Source: Mactra quadrangularis
Taxonomy: Eukaryota > Mollusca > Bivalvia > Venerida > Mactridae
Length of the DNA: 64,000 nt
NCBI GenBank assembly: GCA_025267735.1
Contig: CM046294.1
Coordinates: forward strand, 39,741,570 to 39,805,569
Reading direction: 5' to 3'
Notes under the pieces: model-generated
Told to the model about the DNA's origin: nothing
The model's database searches: none
The model's input: the letters and a program-made list of their open reading frames with translations, nothing else
Part shown: one piece after another, positions 23,956-37,720 of the stretch
How positions within the stretch are numbered: position 1 is the stretch's first letter
Layout of the letters: every line of letters starts with the position of its first letter
Translations under genes and position numbers: made by a program

Positions 23956-26900
23956 TCATTAAAATTAAAAAAAAAACATTTGCTCTGAGACAAAATGATT
24001 TGGTAATTGCAACTTAATTACGACTATGCATAAAAAATAGCGTATTTAATTGCTATATACCATCTTTGTCAACCATCTTCTTCAGTAGTATACAAACTAC
24101 GATTATATTGACAGTTGTTTTTATATTTTTAATACAATAAAAAAATATTCATTTTCCCATAACATAGACTAGTTACTGCAAATACATTAACTTAATGTAT
24201 AATGTAATAAATATAGAGTTTATGTAAATATGTAAAATGCAACGTATTTTAAAATAAATGTATTTTACCAGATGTTGTGCGTTGTTCTGTTTGGTATAGA
24301 AGTGAGTACGGTGTGGACTCCACGTTATTTAGGTTTATCATTTCATAATTACTGACACTAAAATATAAATATTTGTATTTGTTTCAAATCATCAATCTCA
24401 TAAAACATAAGAGAACATGTAGCAGAACACACTGCTGTTCGTCGCCATAGCAGTAATTTGACGGTACACCCATATACTAGACGATCATGCTATTTCTATT
24501 ACACAAAATATAGATCACCGGACAACTGAACATGCAAAAGAACTTGATCATACACGTATGTACAAATAAAAGTTATAATTTCTCACAATCAACGAGGGTG
24601 TTCTAGTAAATCGTGGACTCTGTTTATGGCGGAAAAATTACGCGCAACTTTAGCACCACATTTTAACTGCCATTAAATGCATGTGTTGTAAGAATGCTAA
24701 TTTTTTAGAAGGTTAATTAGATAATATAAGTTTTGCTTCAATTTATAAGACACTGGGTATGACAACGCGGCGCAAGTCAAAGTCATATTAAGATGTCAGG
24801 TCTTTGAGATAATTTTTATTCACTCTCCAAGTTCGCCTTGTTGTGAACAGTGACAAATACTGGCAATGTATTAACTTCATGTATACTTTAACAAATTTGT
24901 TCTTGTCTTACTTTTGTTACAAATTTGTGACATCAGTCTCAAAATATTATTATGGTCAATGATATAATAGTCCACGGGTTTAGTATCCAACTTAATTTTG
25001 AATGACACTTTCAGCAACTTTTGGTACGATAAATTCAGTGGATATATTACACAATGAATAACTACTCTACCATATGTAGGATCCACAATGTATACTTAAT
25101 GATTCCTTTTGTCTGTCTTTATGTTTAAATTCAAATTTATACCCATCCATGTTATGCTAGGCTGATTATGAAACTGAGTTGCAATTACATATACTCAATC
25201 TTGTCCTGACGTCACCTTATCTCGGTGATGTCACAATTTTCGTGTTTCGGTGCAAACACGTATGACACTCTTGTAAACGTATCTTATGATTTGAGATTTG
25301 GTGTAATATTACATAGATAAGTTCTGTGAATGTCTATGCTAAAATAAAATTAAAAAGTTAAAGTTTAAATTTTACAGCACATTTGAATTCAGTTTGAAAG
25401 AATATACAAGTGTGAAAGTGGTTGCGCCGCATGCACATACCTTGTATTAGCTGAACATTAAAATGACGCCTTTAATGCAAATACTTTTTAGATCAAATGC
25501 TTAATTTGTATAAGAATAAGGCTAACAAACAGTCTTGTAAATTATGATCATCATGAGACGTAAGTAAAAAAAAAGTTTTAGACAAAGTACACGATTTACA
25601 GGGACACCCCTCGTATGACACAACACACTGAATATATCATCAAACAATTATCGTTATCTTTAAATAAACAGATGGACATACAAAAGAAAACTTCATCATA
25701 TGTTCAAATAAACGTAAACAATTCTCAAAAATTATGACACAAAAGTAAACAAATTATCAAACAATCATCGTTTTCAATTTAGCAAATTCAATATTAAAAC
25801 CATTCTATCCCGTGTTCATAATTGCACATTTTATGTCGGCCAAAACATATTCCAATTTTAGGATCATTCTGTACACAAACGGTCTGACTGACCTTTGTAC
25901 GGAGACGCCGCGCATCACAGGTAAACTGTTTATTTACCCGAAAACACGTGGCAATGTTTACATTCTATAAATTTCCCCCTTCAAGTATACTGAACAAAAA
26001 GAGTATGAATTTTGTGTCTACTCAATAAAATTTGACTATCCAACCAACTAACCTCAATAAATTAAACTTTTATACCGGTAGATAAACCTTCATCATAACG
26101 TGTTTACATCTGTCATTCTTTACACAGTAATTTGAAATCGAAACTAGGTTACACGGTTTAACTAAGCACCAATACCTACAGAGGTTTAAAAGTCCTTTTA
26201 TATATAGATTTTTATTCCTGAAGCTATGAGTGATCATTTATTTTACATTTCAACAATGAGTTTGTCAAAAAAACGAAAAAATCCAACGATTTTGTCTTCA
26301 TGCGCCGCACATTATTCTGTTGCGTACCAAACGCCGAATTTTGGGACGGATGTGCGTCTTAGTATAGAGGTGATATCTTCACCTTCTATTTATAGAATGA
26401 TTTTAGGATAGCTTTACAATTGACATTTGTACAAATAATATAGTTGGTTTACCTGGAAACGTTGTTTGTGATCGAATCTTCTGCCGAGTTGTCTATATAA
26501 GTAACACTATAAGAAACATAAAAAAAAAACATTTAACATTTATGTTGAATATTTCTCAAGTTTAGCGAAAGTTTTAACGCAAGCGTAATGTTATCTTTGT
26601 TAAGTATTCTTTGGTATAATATTAAGTCATTTACGCTTTTAGTATGGGGGCCAGAGGGTTCCACCGTGCACCCCCTCTAGACTTTTTGACACCTATGCTA
26701 AATTGTTCCTTAGGGTCCACTGAATCAGAATCCGCGTTGTTGTCAAAAATAAACTCTTGCACACTACCTGAACTGTCACAGTTTCCATGGCAACCCCTTG
26801 TTTTTTTTCAAAATGGTCGGTGTTTGTAAAATCATTAATAACTTGGACAAGCATTACGCTAGGATTATATAATTAGTGTCAAATCAAAGCTGAGGCACTG

Positions 26901-28120
26901 ACCTAAAACTATGTAAAACTGTAAAACTATCCGATAAAATACAGTTTATTTCATGAAATTAGCCAAAAAAATTAAAAAATGCAGAAAAATATCGATTTGT
27001 TCAATTACATGCATATCTTTTAATTTCCAAACCCTATTTTAGAAAAATAATACATTTATTTTTCAAAAAATATGTCAAGCAGGTATATTCTATCATATTC
27101 AAAATTATTTTTATAACATAAGTACTATTTATGTATGTAAAAACCGTTTCCATAGCAACCGCTATTTTCTAGTAAGAACTTCTATTTTGTGATTAAACAT
27201 GATTTTTTGGCTCAAATCTAACGGTAGGATTGCATGTTGATATTAAATGATATCTGAGTTTCGTGGCTATATCATTATTGCTGTTATCAATAAATTCAGC
27301 ATCAATACCTTCATAAATTTTGTTCAGAAATCTTAATCAAAGCGCTGAAAGCACTGATTTTTTTCGGGTTGACCGTTTTAAAGTGGTTCACCTATTAGAA
27401 CGTTTGAAGACGACGTTTATTGTACAGTTGTTGTCAGTTGAATAAAGAAATAATATAATAAGATATACTAAGAATGACGGGTTTTGCTTTTACTGGAACA
27501 AAAATATGCAGGAATATGATTTTGTAATTTAGATTTAAAGCTGTATATCATTATTTTTAAAAGGTTATGTTCGGGTACTATGTATTTGTGATATTATTTT
27601 TCTGTTGGCTATAAGTAGTATATTTGATGCCAAATAAAGAATATGTTATGTTATGTTCGGCGGCCGACTAATTTTACCAACTTTCCTGGGCATGTTAATC
27701 GGTTTAACTTCTACAAAGTTATCCTTACTTACAAGATTGTTCATATAAACACAGGCAAGTCTTCGACCAAAGTGAAAAATACCTGTACATTGACCAGTCA
27801 GTTCAATATAAAATGACCATAAAAATATTACTGCAGTATATATAATTTGATATAATATTGAGTTAATACACAAACGAAAAAGGAAACGCAGGGTAAAATG
27901 ATATGGAATAACTTTTTATCGCCTTTGTGTAAGATGATGAAAATCGGTCAGATTATTATCAAGGCATTTATTAACTCAACACATAATGAAAAATTACTGA
28001 AACATGAAACGCTCAGTGTCACGTAATACAAACAAAGAAAAGCAAAAATTTCGTGCAGAATAAATTTGATAATTTCTTCAACACATCTATTCATATCATT
28101 CAATACTCTAGACCTTTACA
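23956..28120. other. intergenic, no gene seen
   Basis: AT-rich with scattered short ORFs (up to 75 codons) of no recognisable family. A CRE-like TGACGTCA occurs near 25,207 within a small inverted repeat. I cannot support a gene. Confidence 0.5.
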
Positions 28121-28163
28121 CACTGTTTTCCGTATTAAAACTCTGTTTTAACTTTCTACGTTA

Positions 28164-29056
28164 ATGGTAAGGCTTACTGACGTTCAACGGGGTCAGGCCA
28201 TTACGTTGCTAATGCAAGGTCAAATGCAACAGCAGGTGGCTATGCAGTTTAGCGTGAATGTTTCGACCATAGAGCGACTTGTTCGTCGACTTAGGGAAAC
28301 TAGAAGGCTTGCCGACCGGCCTCGGACAAGGCGTCTGCGCGTCACGACACAACGTCAGGACAGGGCTATACGTGTCGCACACCTGCGTAATCGGTACGTT
28401 ACTGCCACTGAAACTGCTAACAATACAGTAGGCAATCTTAACCGTCGTATTCACTCCCAAACTGTAAGGAACCGATTACGTGAGGCGGGTCTTCGTTGTA
28501 GACGTCTATGCATTGGTTTGCCTCTTACTCCTCCACGTCGGGCGCGTCGAATGACTTGGTTAGCGGCACATTCCCCTCTGAGATTTCCAATGAGACAATG
28601 GAGGCAGGTATTTTTTACTGACGAGTCCCGATTTACGCTTTTATGTCCGGATGGTCGACGTCGTATATACCGACGTCGTGGGAACGCTTCGCTGACGCAT
28701 GCGTTACTGAGGTGGATAGATTTGGCGGTGGCGCAGTCATGGTCTGGGGTGGGATATCTTACGGGGTTAAGTCACCGTTGGTAGTGGTTGGTGGGAATTT
28801 GACCGCCGCAAGATATACGGATGAAATCCTCCGTCCGGTTGCTGTCCCTATAGTCCAACAACGTAACCTTATTTTCCAACAAGACAATGCCCGACTTCAT
28901 GTTGCCAGAGTTTGTAGACAGTTTCTGGCAAATCATAACATTCAGCCACTAGACTGGCATGCATATAGCCCAGATTTGTCTCCTATTGAACATCTATGGG
29001 ACGAACTGGACAGGAGAGTAAGGCAGCGTCAGAACATTCCCACCACGCTTGACCAA
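28164..29056 (+). pseudogene. Tc1/mariner transposase, frameshifted and truncated
   Basis: A cut-and-paste transposase. The N-terminal part has a helix-turn-helix (MVRLTDVQRGQAITLLMQGQ then STIERLVRRL). The catalytic triad is visible as FFTDES, IFQQDN and PIEHLWDEL. There are 34 residues between the second Asp and the Glu, which is the DD34E signature. One base is missing in GTGGG at about 28,679-28,683, so the frame shifts between RRRG and ERFADACV. The protein is cut off after NIPTTLDQ, where the expected last roughly 40 residues and right TIR are replaced by a TCCCATGGGA repeat. It is more GC-rich than its surroundings, as a newer insertion would be. Confidence 0.9.
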
Positions 29057-29059
29057 CGT

Positions 29060-29160
29060 GAGAATTATCCCATGGGAGAAAATTCCAACATTCTAAATGG
29101 GATTCCCATGGGAGAGCCATTCTCCCATGGGAATTTGCCAATTCCCATGGGAATTTTGAC
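29060..29160. repeat. TCCCATGGGA palindrome cluster
   Basis: The 10-bp palindrome TCCCATGGGA occurs four times in 85 bases (29,068; 29,104; 29,123; 29,143), each in an AT-flanked context such as GAATTCCCATGGGAATT-like stretches. It abuts the truncated transposase end. Confidence 0.7.
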
Positions 29161-31249
29161 TTTTGACTTAAAATTAAACATATTTCTAGTTAAGATATCA
29201 GGATGAAAGTTTACTGGTGTTATGCCCATATGCAGATCTACATTTATTAAAAAATTGAAATTAATCGTATGAAAAATAAAAAAGAGTAAGTTTTGCATGA
29301 TTTCCGGATTCGCAAACGTATTCCGGACTGTGTTCCATATATTTTATCCATTTCTCTTTATTGGAATAGAATTTCAAACAAGTACAGTAGAGCAAATTGT
29401 ACTGATTAAAATCAATATGTTAATATTTGGGAAAGTTAGCAATTGCAAGCCCATTTTAAAGAACAAGTATTTTTTTTATAATATGTCATCCACTTCTAAC
29501 CACCGGGATCACTAAGGCTGTTCTCCACATCATATTGTCAAACAGAAACTTTAATGTTATTATAAAAATATTATAATGATATTTTCTTTTTTGTAAACAT
29601 ATGCAGTAAATTTTACCAGGTTTTAAAGATAATGATGAAAGATTTAGAAAAATCAGACGATTCCAAAATTTTGAATAGTAAGTGTAAAATGAATATATTC
29701 ATACCTTAATTATGCTGTTAGATTGCTTGTTATGATCAATGTTTAAATCCAATAATTTAATGCAAAAATTTTAACGAATGATTTAATCATGTTCACGCAC
29801 AAGATTGTAAATATATAACCACTAACTTGAATAGTTATTTTGCTATTTAATTAACTGTACGTTTCTTATTTATGTAAAAATATTCTCATTTTAAACTTCC
29901 AGCTCAATTATTAAATGAACCCTATTCTCTTATTAATTATCAACGACGACGGAATGATTGTAATGTATGAATATGCTATAATGTAATGACGATATAAATC
30001 TTTTCTTTGTATTTTTAAACCATGTAATACCTAAATCCATTGTAAAGTTACTGGTTACTACATGTCATACTGCGTACTAGTCAAAATTATAGGGAATGTT
30101 TACTGCTATGTACAGTTTATTTTGTTATTGTATGAAACCAATTCATTATTAAACTATTATATTATCATATTTAACATGTATCACATTCGTCGTGGTACGC
30201 TCCTGTAGGTATAGCTTATTAGCAAAGAAGACAAATATTCGCGACTTTTTTTTCAAATTACTCTTTATGGGATAACCCTTATTCATTCTAATTCACAATG
30301 TTAAATATGGATAAACTATTTGTTATAAGTTTTGACCCAGTTAATACATGTACGTCGTACATTGCCATCATTGCCGTCCGTGCCGAAGCGCGACGCCCCT
30401 TGAGGGATGAAATCAAATTTTGTGAAAGGGCAACTGCAAAATCTCGGACCTTTTTCATCAGGCATAATAGCCTATCATTCCGATTATTAAGGGTCCTCCT
30501 AAAACACTGACCGCTTAACTGACGAGTTACATATAGAGCAATTATGTTCTTAACTGACGACTTAAATAAAGAAGGGATTAAAATTGACTGTATTGCCTGC
30601 TTATTTTGTTGATATAGTTGCTTTGCATCAATGCTTTTTCTTGTTTACTTTTTGAACATGTTCTTTTCTTTCATTGTGCATAGACGTTGCATCTTTGTAA
30701 GGTGATGCAGCTTATCTGTTGGTCATTAAGGTATCACTTTGTTTAAGTATAGACATTACTAGCATGTGCTATTTGCTCTGTCCCACAGCTTTCTGTCTTA
30801 TCGACTAGACACACTGCGACACACTGTGACACTCTCACTAGAAATAATTGAATTTAAAATCATCTGTTTGGTGCAGTTTATAATTACTCGATAAATGCAC
30901 TTGAGGTTTGCTATTCTACGAATATCTTTATATATATATTTGTCTTGTAAAAAATGTTACATTGGATATGATTTTATTCTAATAAGTTTTATTTTAATCA
31001 TATATCAACAAATATAAATATTTTTACCAAACAAAATCATTGTGATAATGAGTAACGTATGTTATTAGGCTTATATTACCTCAAATTCATTTGTTTTTTG
31101 AAGGAAACACAAACATGAAATTTGTATAAGAATATCTGCCTATCCGAGATTTAGCGTCATTTAGCGTCTGTTATAAAAACAAAGCGATTAGGTATAATTG
31201 CTTTACTCCTAATTTGTACTTTAAAAGACTAACTCACAGAATATATTAA
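29161..31249. other. intergenic, no gene seen
   Basis: AT-rich. Nothing recognised apart from a GC-richer block at 30,350-30,500 with no family features. Confidence 0.5.
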
Positions 31250-31459
31250 GACAATGGTTGAATTAAAACAGAACTACATTTGAAAATAATGTAGCAACCG
31301 TTTTGCAAATGGAATAGCAGTGGCAGATTTTAAATACAGACATTTAAGAAGAAAAATTGCTTTGTAAAATGTCCTCAATTTCAAACCACATCGTCGGTGT
31401 ATATAACACACTTTTACTTTTTAGCTTTCGTATACATCCTTTTTCCTCTCTTTCTGGTT
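31250..31459 (-). pseudogene. relic F: orphan short-tail exon and 3' UTR of the receptor family
   Basis: On the minus strand, 31,459-31,421 reads NQKERKKDVYES and TAA, matching the tails of A and E. The following sequence (ATGTGGTTTGAAATTGAGGA, ATTTTACAAAGCAA) aligns with their 3' UTRs. The acceptor in front is not conserved, and no Ig, FN3 or TM exon was found upstream on this strand. It marks a fifth, mostly deleted, family member. Confidence 0.6.
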
Positions 31460-31661
31460 AGTACTGCTCCACCAAGGATGTCCATAAGCGAGATGTTCCT
31501 GCAGAATGTATGGTTACTAGTACTTGATATATATAGCTTAAGGTCTTCAGTGAACCCGTGTTTATACTGTCAATGAACGGATACGCTGAAGACAAGTGTA
31601 TGATAAAAGTCCTCCAATAATCGTGCATCGATGTATCGTGACATTACTATGGCGATATAGT

Positions 31662-31955
31662 GTATCGTGATAGTACCACAAACTATCGATACATGACGAT
31701 AGAGTATCGTGATAGTATCACAAACTATCGATACATGACGATAGAGTATCGTGATAGTATCACAGACTATCGATTTATGACGATAGAGTATCGTGATAGT
31801 ACCACAAACTATCGATACATGACGATAGAGTATCGTGATAGTACCACAAACTATCGATACATGACGATAGAGTATCGTGATAGTACCACAAACTATTGAT
31901 ACATGACGATAGAGTATCGTGATAGTATCACAGACTATCGCTACATGATGATAGC
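31662..31955. repeat. 42-bp minisatellite, 7 copies
   Basis: Units start at 31,662, 31,704, 31,746, 31,788, 31,830, 31,872 and 31,914. Each contains GTATCGTGATAGTA and ACTATCGATACATGACGATA, which are partly palindromic. The period is a multiple of three, so both strands show long but meaningless open frames. It is part of the CACGATA repeat that continues to 32,260. Confidence 0.9.
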
Positions 31956-32124
31956 AACTGATTATCACACTACAATGAAGACTGAATACACTTTTTGTTT
32001 CGCATGTCAACTTTTTTAATGGAACTGTTATTTCTAAAAGAATGTGTTCTTATTAACAATATATCTATCCTTAATGTTTTACCTTCTTGTGCAGTTTATA
32101 CTGTGCAATTATATTACCATTTCT

Positions 32125-32265
32125 GATAGTAGTTCGTTTGCTTTTGTCTCCTTTCAACCATTTTGCATTATTATATATGCACTATTGTGATACATATCGT
32201 GATACACTGTTACTATCGTAATAAATATCGTGATACAAACTAGCTGGCGATACACATATACAAAC
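32125..32265. repeat. CACGATA-rich dispersed repeat, inverted copy of 9.95-10.1 kb
   Basis: TAGTAGTTCGTTTGCTTTTG, then CAACCATTTTGCATTATTAT, then repeated ATCGTGATAC. This is the reverse complement of 9,950-10,075. With the minisatellite on its left it forms one composite element of about 600 bp. Confidence 0.65.
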
Positions 32266-33499
32266 TACTTTTTGGAGTCTAGTCATAAAATATATATTAC
32301 AATAGTTACCTCGCTTTTCTATTGTCACACGTTGACAAATTCACACGCTTATAAAATGCGCACACGTATAAAGCGCTTATTGGATTAAACACTAATTGGA
32401 TCAGTGACTTATTAGATTAACGGCTAATTGCATTAGCAGTTTTTATTTGCTCGGGACTCCAGTTCTGAACAAATATATATACCGTATTTCAGACCGTTTC
32501 CCACATTAAAAATTTACCGAATCCACAAGTAGTCCCTCAGAATATAAGTATAGAGCAATTCAAAATGATCGTCTGCTATGACAGGCGCAATAATTCCTGA
32601 AATACACTTGTCAATCGGTCCAGACTGAAGCATATGTAAAATAGCTTATGAGTTAAGCGTCTCAGTAGAGATCTTTACGTCGTATTATGTAATATAATAG
32701 TATCATCTTTTCAGTTACGACCCGTCGTGTGCCAGTTGTCAGTACAGATGTTACATCATCTTATGAAATATAATGGTTCTATAGGAAAAGTTTATAGATC
32801 GTAGTTGATGACTTTGAATGATATCTGAATAGTGGACTTAATTTATTTTACATACAGATGCAGTAGAATAAATGTGCATAAATGATAACTTTTAAGCGAT
32901 AGTTATTGCTTGTTCTAAGAATGACCCCCTTGACTTGTTGCAATTGTGCGAAAACAAATCAAAAGTGTGTTCGCCTGTTCGATAAACTGCTGTTTTTATA
33001 GGTCGATTGTTTGAAATGTTTTGAACCGGAACAATGCTGTTGTACCTATCAAACTAATATCACTGAACGGTTCTTTGTGTACAAACGTTGTTGGGCCGGG
33101 AATCTCATTTTACTTTTAAACCCGATTCAGTGCCTTCAGCGCTTTGATTTGAAAGCGCATGCATATTTTATTTTCTAGAAATAAAAGTTAAAGTAGTAGT
33201 AGTAGTACTGCAGCCTTTAGATAAATCATGTGCTACGTATTAATTAGTGCTGATGATTTCATCATTGATATAACTGATTCCACATGTATACATTTACGTT
33301 AACTTTTTTTTTCACAGATATGTATTCCATGATATGACAACTTACTGAATAAGTAACATTTCATTTCACCTATATTTTAGAAAATTTATCAACACATTAA
33401 GTGAAAATGTATGTAAAAGTATGTATCTGTTTGGTGATTATGAGAATCCATCAGTTCCACGCTCACGTTTGTCATTTCAGGAAATTTACATAGAGTTCA

Positions 33500-34470
33500 A
33501 AGGATATTTAGATAAAAGGCCCGTATAAAGGTTGGTTCATTTGTCATCGTGTTCAATCAAATACCTGCAAGATGGTGATAAAACAAATACAAAAAGACAC
33601 ATCTAACATTATACTTCCGTAGAATTCGTATTACTGATGCGAACAAAGTAACGGACTCTTAGTCCATGGACTTTTAGCCGTATTTTTTGGTTAAATATCA
33701 ATATGAAGTGTTTAAAGTTTTAAGCTTATATTCTTAAGATTTCCGCCAGCATCTTCATATAAGAAATAATATCTTCAAAAAGTTTAGAGGTGAGTCAATG
33801 TATTCGTTTAATAGATATTTTATTAAGTTCAATTTTCCCACACGTTCATGAGTTCTTACACACGTATGCAAGAAAACAGTTCACTTGCGGTGGACAGAAG
33901 TGTGCTCAAATGTATGCCTATTATTTACGAACAATCCGATATCGTACAATTTAACATTTTTGAATAGGGCATGGTCATAGCTTCTAATATCAACTCATGA
34001 ATAATAAAATTAAAGGTGGGTTCATTTTCTACAAAAAAAAATAATAAACGCCAAAAACTATAAAAATATACATCTAATTATGAACGTTTTCAGAATTCGT
34101 TAAAATAATCCGATTTTAAAAAGTAAATCATATGCTAAAACTACATTACATTGACTTTAAAATATCGATGGGCTGTAAAATGCGCTGGACAAAGTTGTGT
34201 TCAAATGCACGTTAATAAATTAATACGTATCCGGTTTCGTTTATCGTAATATGTTTGAAAATGGCATTGTCACAGCTTTCATTTGATATAGTATTTATAA
34301 ATATTCGTTGATGAATAAAAAGATAAAGGTAAACAAACAATTATTACGCGCAAAAAATATCAAAGAATACATACAAGTTTGAACATTTGTAAAAATCGTT
34401 TTAATAATCCGATTTTAGAAAGTAAAACATACACGAAAACTACACTACATTGCCTTTAAAATGTTGTAAT
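33500..34470. repeat. degenerate tandem repeat, period about 295 bp
   Basis: GGACAGAAGTGTGCTCAAATG at 33,892 and GGACAAAGTTGTGTTCAAATG at 34,187, and ATAATCCGATTTTAAAAAGTA near 34,107 versus ATAATCCGATTTTAGAAAGTA near 34,405, show two diverged copies. A weaker third begins near 33,520. Confidence 0.6.
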
Positions 34471-36206
34471 GTTTATAAAAATATGTACAAAAATAAGGAG
34501 TGGTTCCATCTAATATTTGCGATATTTTTGGGGTAAATTATCGATGAAAAATGAGTCATATTCAACCTGATTTAATATACATTTTTGCCCCCAGATTTTT
34601 TTAAATACATTTCTATACACGTTATTGTCTTAACTTTCCAACAGTATCTTCTTATGAAAAATATATTCATTATTTAGAAAGTTAAGGGGTGGGTCCATGT
34701 AACCGTTTCATTTTCTCTAAAAAACATTGGTGGGTCCGGGTAATTTACCTGTCCCGATACGATTATGTGCGCATGCGTCAAATTCGCAGAGACTAAAAAA
34801 AATACGATTTTACTGGAAGAGTACGATGGCGTTCGTAAGTAGGCCATAAAATAAATCGTACGTAATTCGTACATCAAAATCTTACAATAAGATTTTCAAA
34901 ATAGTACGATGTTTAGTAAGACACCCCCCCCCCTGAACCGATCAGGACGCGTCCGACTGGTTGTACTGAACGTGAGAAGAACATGATCTTAATCGAATAT
35001 TTCGGGACAGGAATTTGTGAAACAAGCTTGGCGCCCAATAGCTTACTATTAAAAGGATGCTTCTTGCAGCTAAGCTGGTGATTGTTTCTTCCTACCCACG
35101 CACCTTTTTTATAAGCAAAATATATAATATATTATTTTATAGTCCTAAATGACCGAATAGATAGAAAGAATAGATTTAAATTAATTTGAAATAATATGCA
35201 CTCCATAGTTTACAGGTTTCCTCCACTTCCCTTCCGAACATGATAATGTATGTTATACGAATATGCCCTGAACAGTGTTTATGCTATCGTTTAATTCTCA
35301 AATGGGAACGTAACGCACAGTAAATCAAATGCTTCCAAGTTACACAAGCGCTTAGGTTTCCTATTGTGTGTATCCAGTCTTCCCTGTGAATGATCCTGAA
35401 GGAAAAATGGTGGTGGGCAACAGTAATGATAATGGAAAAAAGCCAAAAGTCGACTATGAGCTCATTTCGGCTATAAATTAGATATTAAAACACACAAAAT
35501 CGCTGACGGGGTAGCTGTAATTAAGATTTGCACAACAAACCTAAAACTCCACGATAACGTGGTGCGTATCGCGATATGTTGCTAATGTACTGCAATATAT
35601 CGGTATAGCTGTTGGCTTGACAGCCCTTCTACAATGTAATAAGTTTTAAACGAGGCTACACATTTGGATATACAGCTATCTTTCATGTAGACTAATAATA
35701 CATTGTCTTATACAGGGAAAAGCGCACAATCAAGTCTGGACTTGGGTTCACTATGCACTTGTATTTGAAGGTAAGAAAAATATACAGCCTGACCCGGACT
35801 CGAACCCAGGACCTTTAGCTTACAGCGTGAGTGCTCGCCCACAGGTAAGTGCCGTGACACTTCATAAGATAATAGACATATAACAAAGATTCACCAGTAA
35901 ATTAGGTGAATGCCTGATACAATTCCGGCATGATACATTATATGATTATTTCTAAAGCTTCTGTGCATGGGAAGCGTCAATTTAACTTTCATTTTCAGTT
36001 TCACTTCTGATCCATTCGTCTAATTACACAGAATCTCTCGATTATTTCAATGTGTTGACTTTACACTTCAGTCGGCAAATATCTTTAATAGCGTTCGACT
36101 CTTTCCGTCAACTTTGTTCATCTTCGTGGGTCGAGTGACGTCATAATATTAAATATTAATATAAAAATAGTATTATTGTTCGATATCCTTGCGCGTATAC
36201 ATATCA
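34471..36206. other. intergenic with repeat fragments, no gene
   Basis: Holds the 34,970-35,045 fragment related to 10.3 kb, a tRNA-like SINE fragment at 35,785-35,862, and a hAT-type end (TTGACAGCCCTT) at about 35,620. The short ORFs have no family features. Confidence 0.45.
35785..35862 (-). mobile_element. tRNA-like SINE fragment
   Basis: On the minus strand it has GTCCTGGGTTCGAGTCCGGG, a B-box match, after CTGTGGGCGAGCACTC. No body or tail was identified. Confidence 0.5.
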
Positions 36207-36298
36207 ATGGGCGCGTTCCACAAGGCTATCGCTAGTTAGCGCTTTTTGAAAGCGATTTTTTGTAGCATATTAGCGCTTGCTTTGTGAATCGTGCCCAA
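36207..36298. mobile_element. 92-bp palindromic MITE
   Basis: ATGGGCGCGTTCCACAAGGC at the left is matched by inverted GCTTTGTGAATCGTGCCCA at the right. AGCGCT motifs lie between them. Confidence 0.6.
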
Positions 36299-37524
36299 TA
36301 AAAAGGAAAACTTTGAGATAACATGTGCATTTGTGTCTGTTATTTTGTAGAAGAGAGACAATTTGTACATACTATGAAAGAAAACTGCGTGGTTGTAGTA
36401 AAAACTAGTTCAACAGAACTACTTTGTTTCAGACTTCGGTTATCTAAATCTGAAACGACTGTCGAGATGGTCGTATTAAGTTTACCGCAGTTTCGCAGCG
36501 CTAAACTCAAAAAATGAATACATCTTAAACTTTTAACGCAACTATTAACTGTACTATTTTTATCCTTTTTATCAGATATGCGAATAATAGTATGATTTAA
36601 TCCAAGATCATTATACAGGTATACGACGCATTTTAAATCACATAGGTAAAAAAGTACGTTTTATTTGCTAAGAGCTCAATATGTTAATGGAATATAACGA
36701 AACGTTTTTGCAATGCGGGTCTTTTTAAACTATATCGGTTTACAAATTTAACAATAGTTAAATATGTATTGCATACAGGTTTTGAATAGTCTTTTGCCAA
36801 TAATTATTCACTCATCCTTTTGTAAACAATTTTTTTTAGCAAATATGATATTTTAACTGTTAACAGGATATCAAACATATGCTTAAAATAAACTTGAAAA
36901 CAATAATTGTATGCATAGCTATTTATGTTAGTTCAAAATGCGTCTAAAATTTTCATCTTGAGATTTACATTATTCTACCTGCTCAGCTGTATCTAGATGC
37001 ATTCACCGTGAAAATATATATATTATGTTTTGACAGTTTAAAAGAAAACACGAACTGTAATAGAATGCAATGTTAAAGTATTGTGTATGGTTTTATGATA
37101 CTAATGTGTGTTACATACTGAACACTCTAAAACTTCATTGACTAGCCCATGTGTAATCAAATTATTGGTTGTATATATAGCTAGTGTAATTGATGCATCT
37201 TGTTAACTTCATGTACCGTGAGATTTCACGCTCTATGAGAATTTCATGCGAAATTCTGACTAAAGGGTATATAAGCTAGTGTAGACACTTATTTGTGACT
37301 GTTTCACACGGACATGAAAGAAAGCATTTACCTATTGCCTAAGAGCTTAGTCACGTTGTCTCTCTTTGCATTAACTATTTCAATTGTTAGGCATTCTTAG
37401 TTTGGATTAATTTTATAATGGACATGTACTTTGTTTATATTTCATGAATCTGATTTAACCTAATGTAAATAAATAAATAAAATCAATATATTACTGCTGT
37501 TTTATTTGATTTGAATATTGATAG
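36299..37524. other. intergenic, no gene seen
   Basis: AT-rich. One 64-codon ORF (36,323-36,517) has no family features. Confidence 0.5.
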
Positions 37525-37579
37525 AAAGCAGGATCGAACCTGGAAACAGACAGCAATCCTGTTACAGTATTATAATTAT

Positions 37580-37720
37580 GTTGCATTATTCTGCAATCTG
37601 CAAAATGTGTATAATGTGGTTGTTGTGCGAAAGTTTGAACCCCCTAGAAAAAGTTCGGACCCCTAAAATAAGTCCGGACCCCCCTAGAAAAAAATATTGG
37701 ATCCGCCCCTTATCACAGCA
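37580..37720 (+). repeat. dispersed repeat with CCCCCTAGAAAAAGTTC, copy 1
   Basis: ATTCTGCAAAATGTGTATAA-type sequence, then AAGTTTGAACCCCCTAGAAA and ATTGGATCCGCCCC. It is shared with 40,866-40,985. Confidence 0.65.

Noticed and set aside
31662..31955. CRISPR-like array
   Set aside because: Repeats are directly contiguous with no spacers, and the genome is eukaryotic.
31570..32010. Long open frames on both strands (146 and 79 codons) across the TATCGTGATA array
   Set aside because: They arise because the 42-bp repeat period is a multiple of three. The peptide is only the repeat unit translated.
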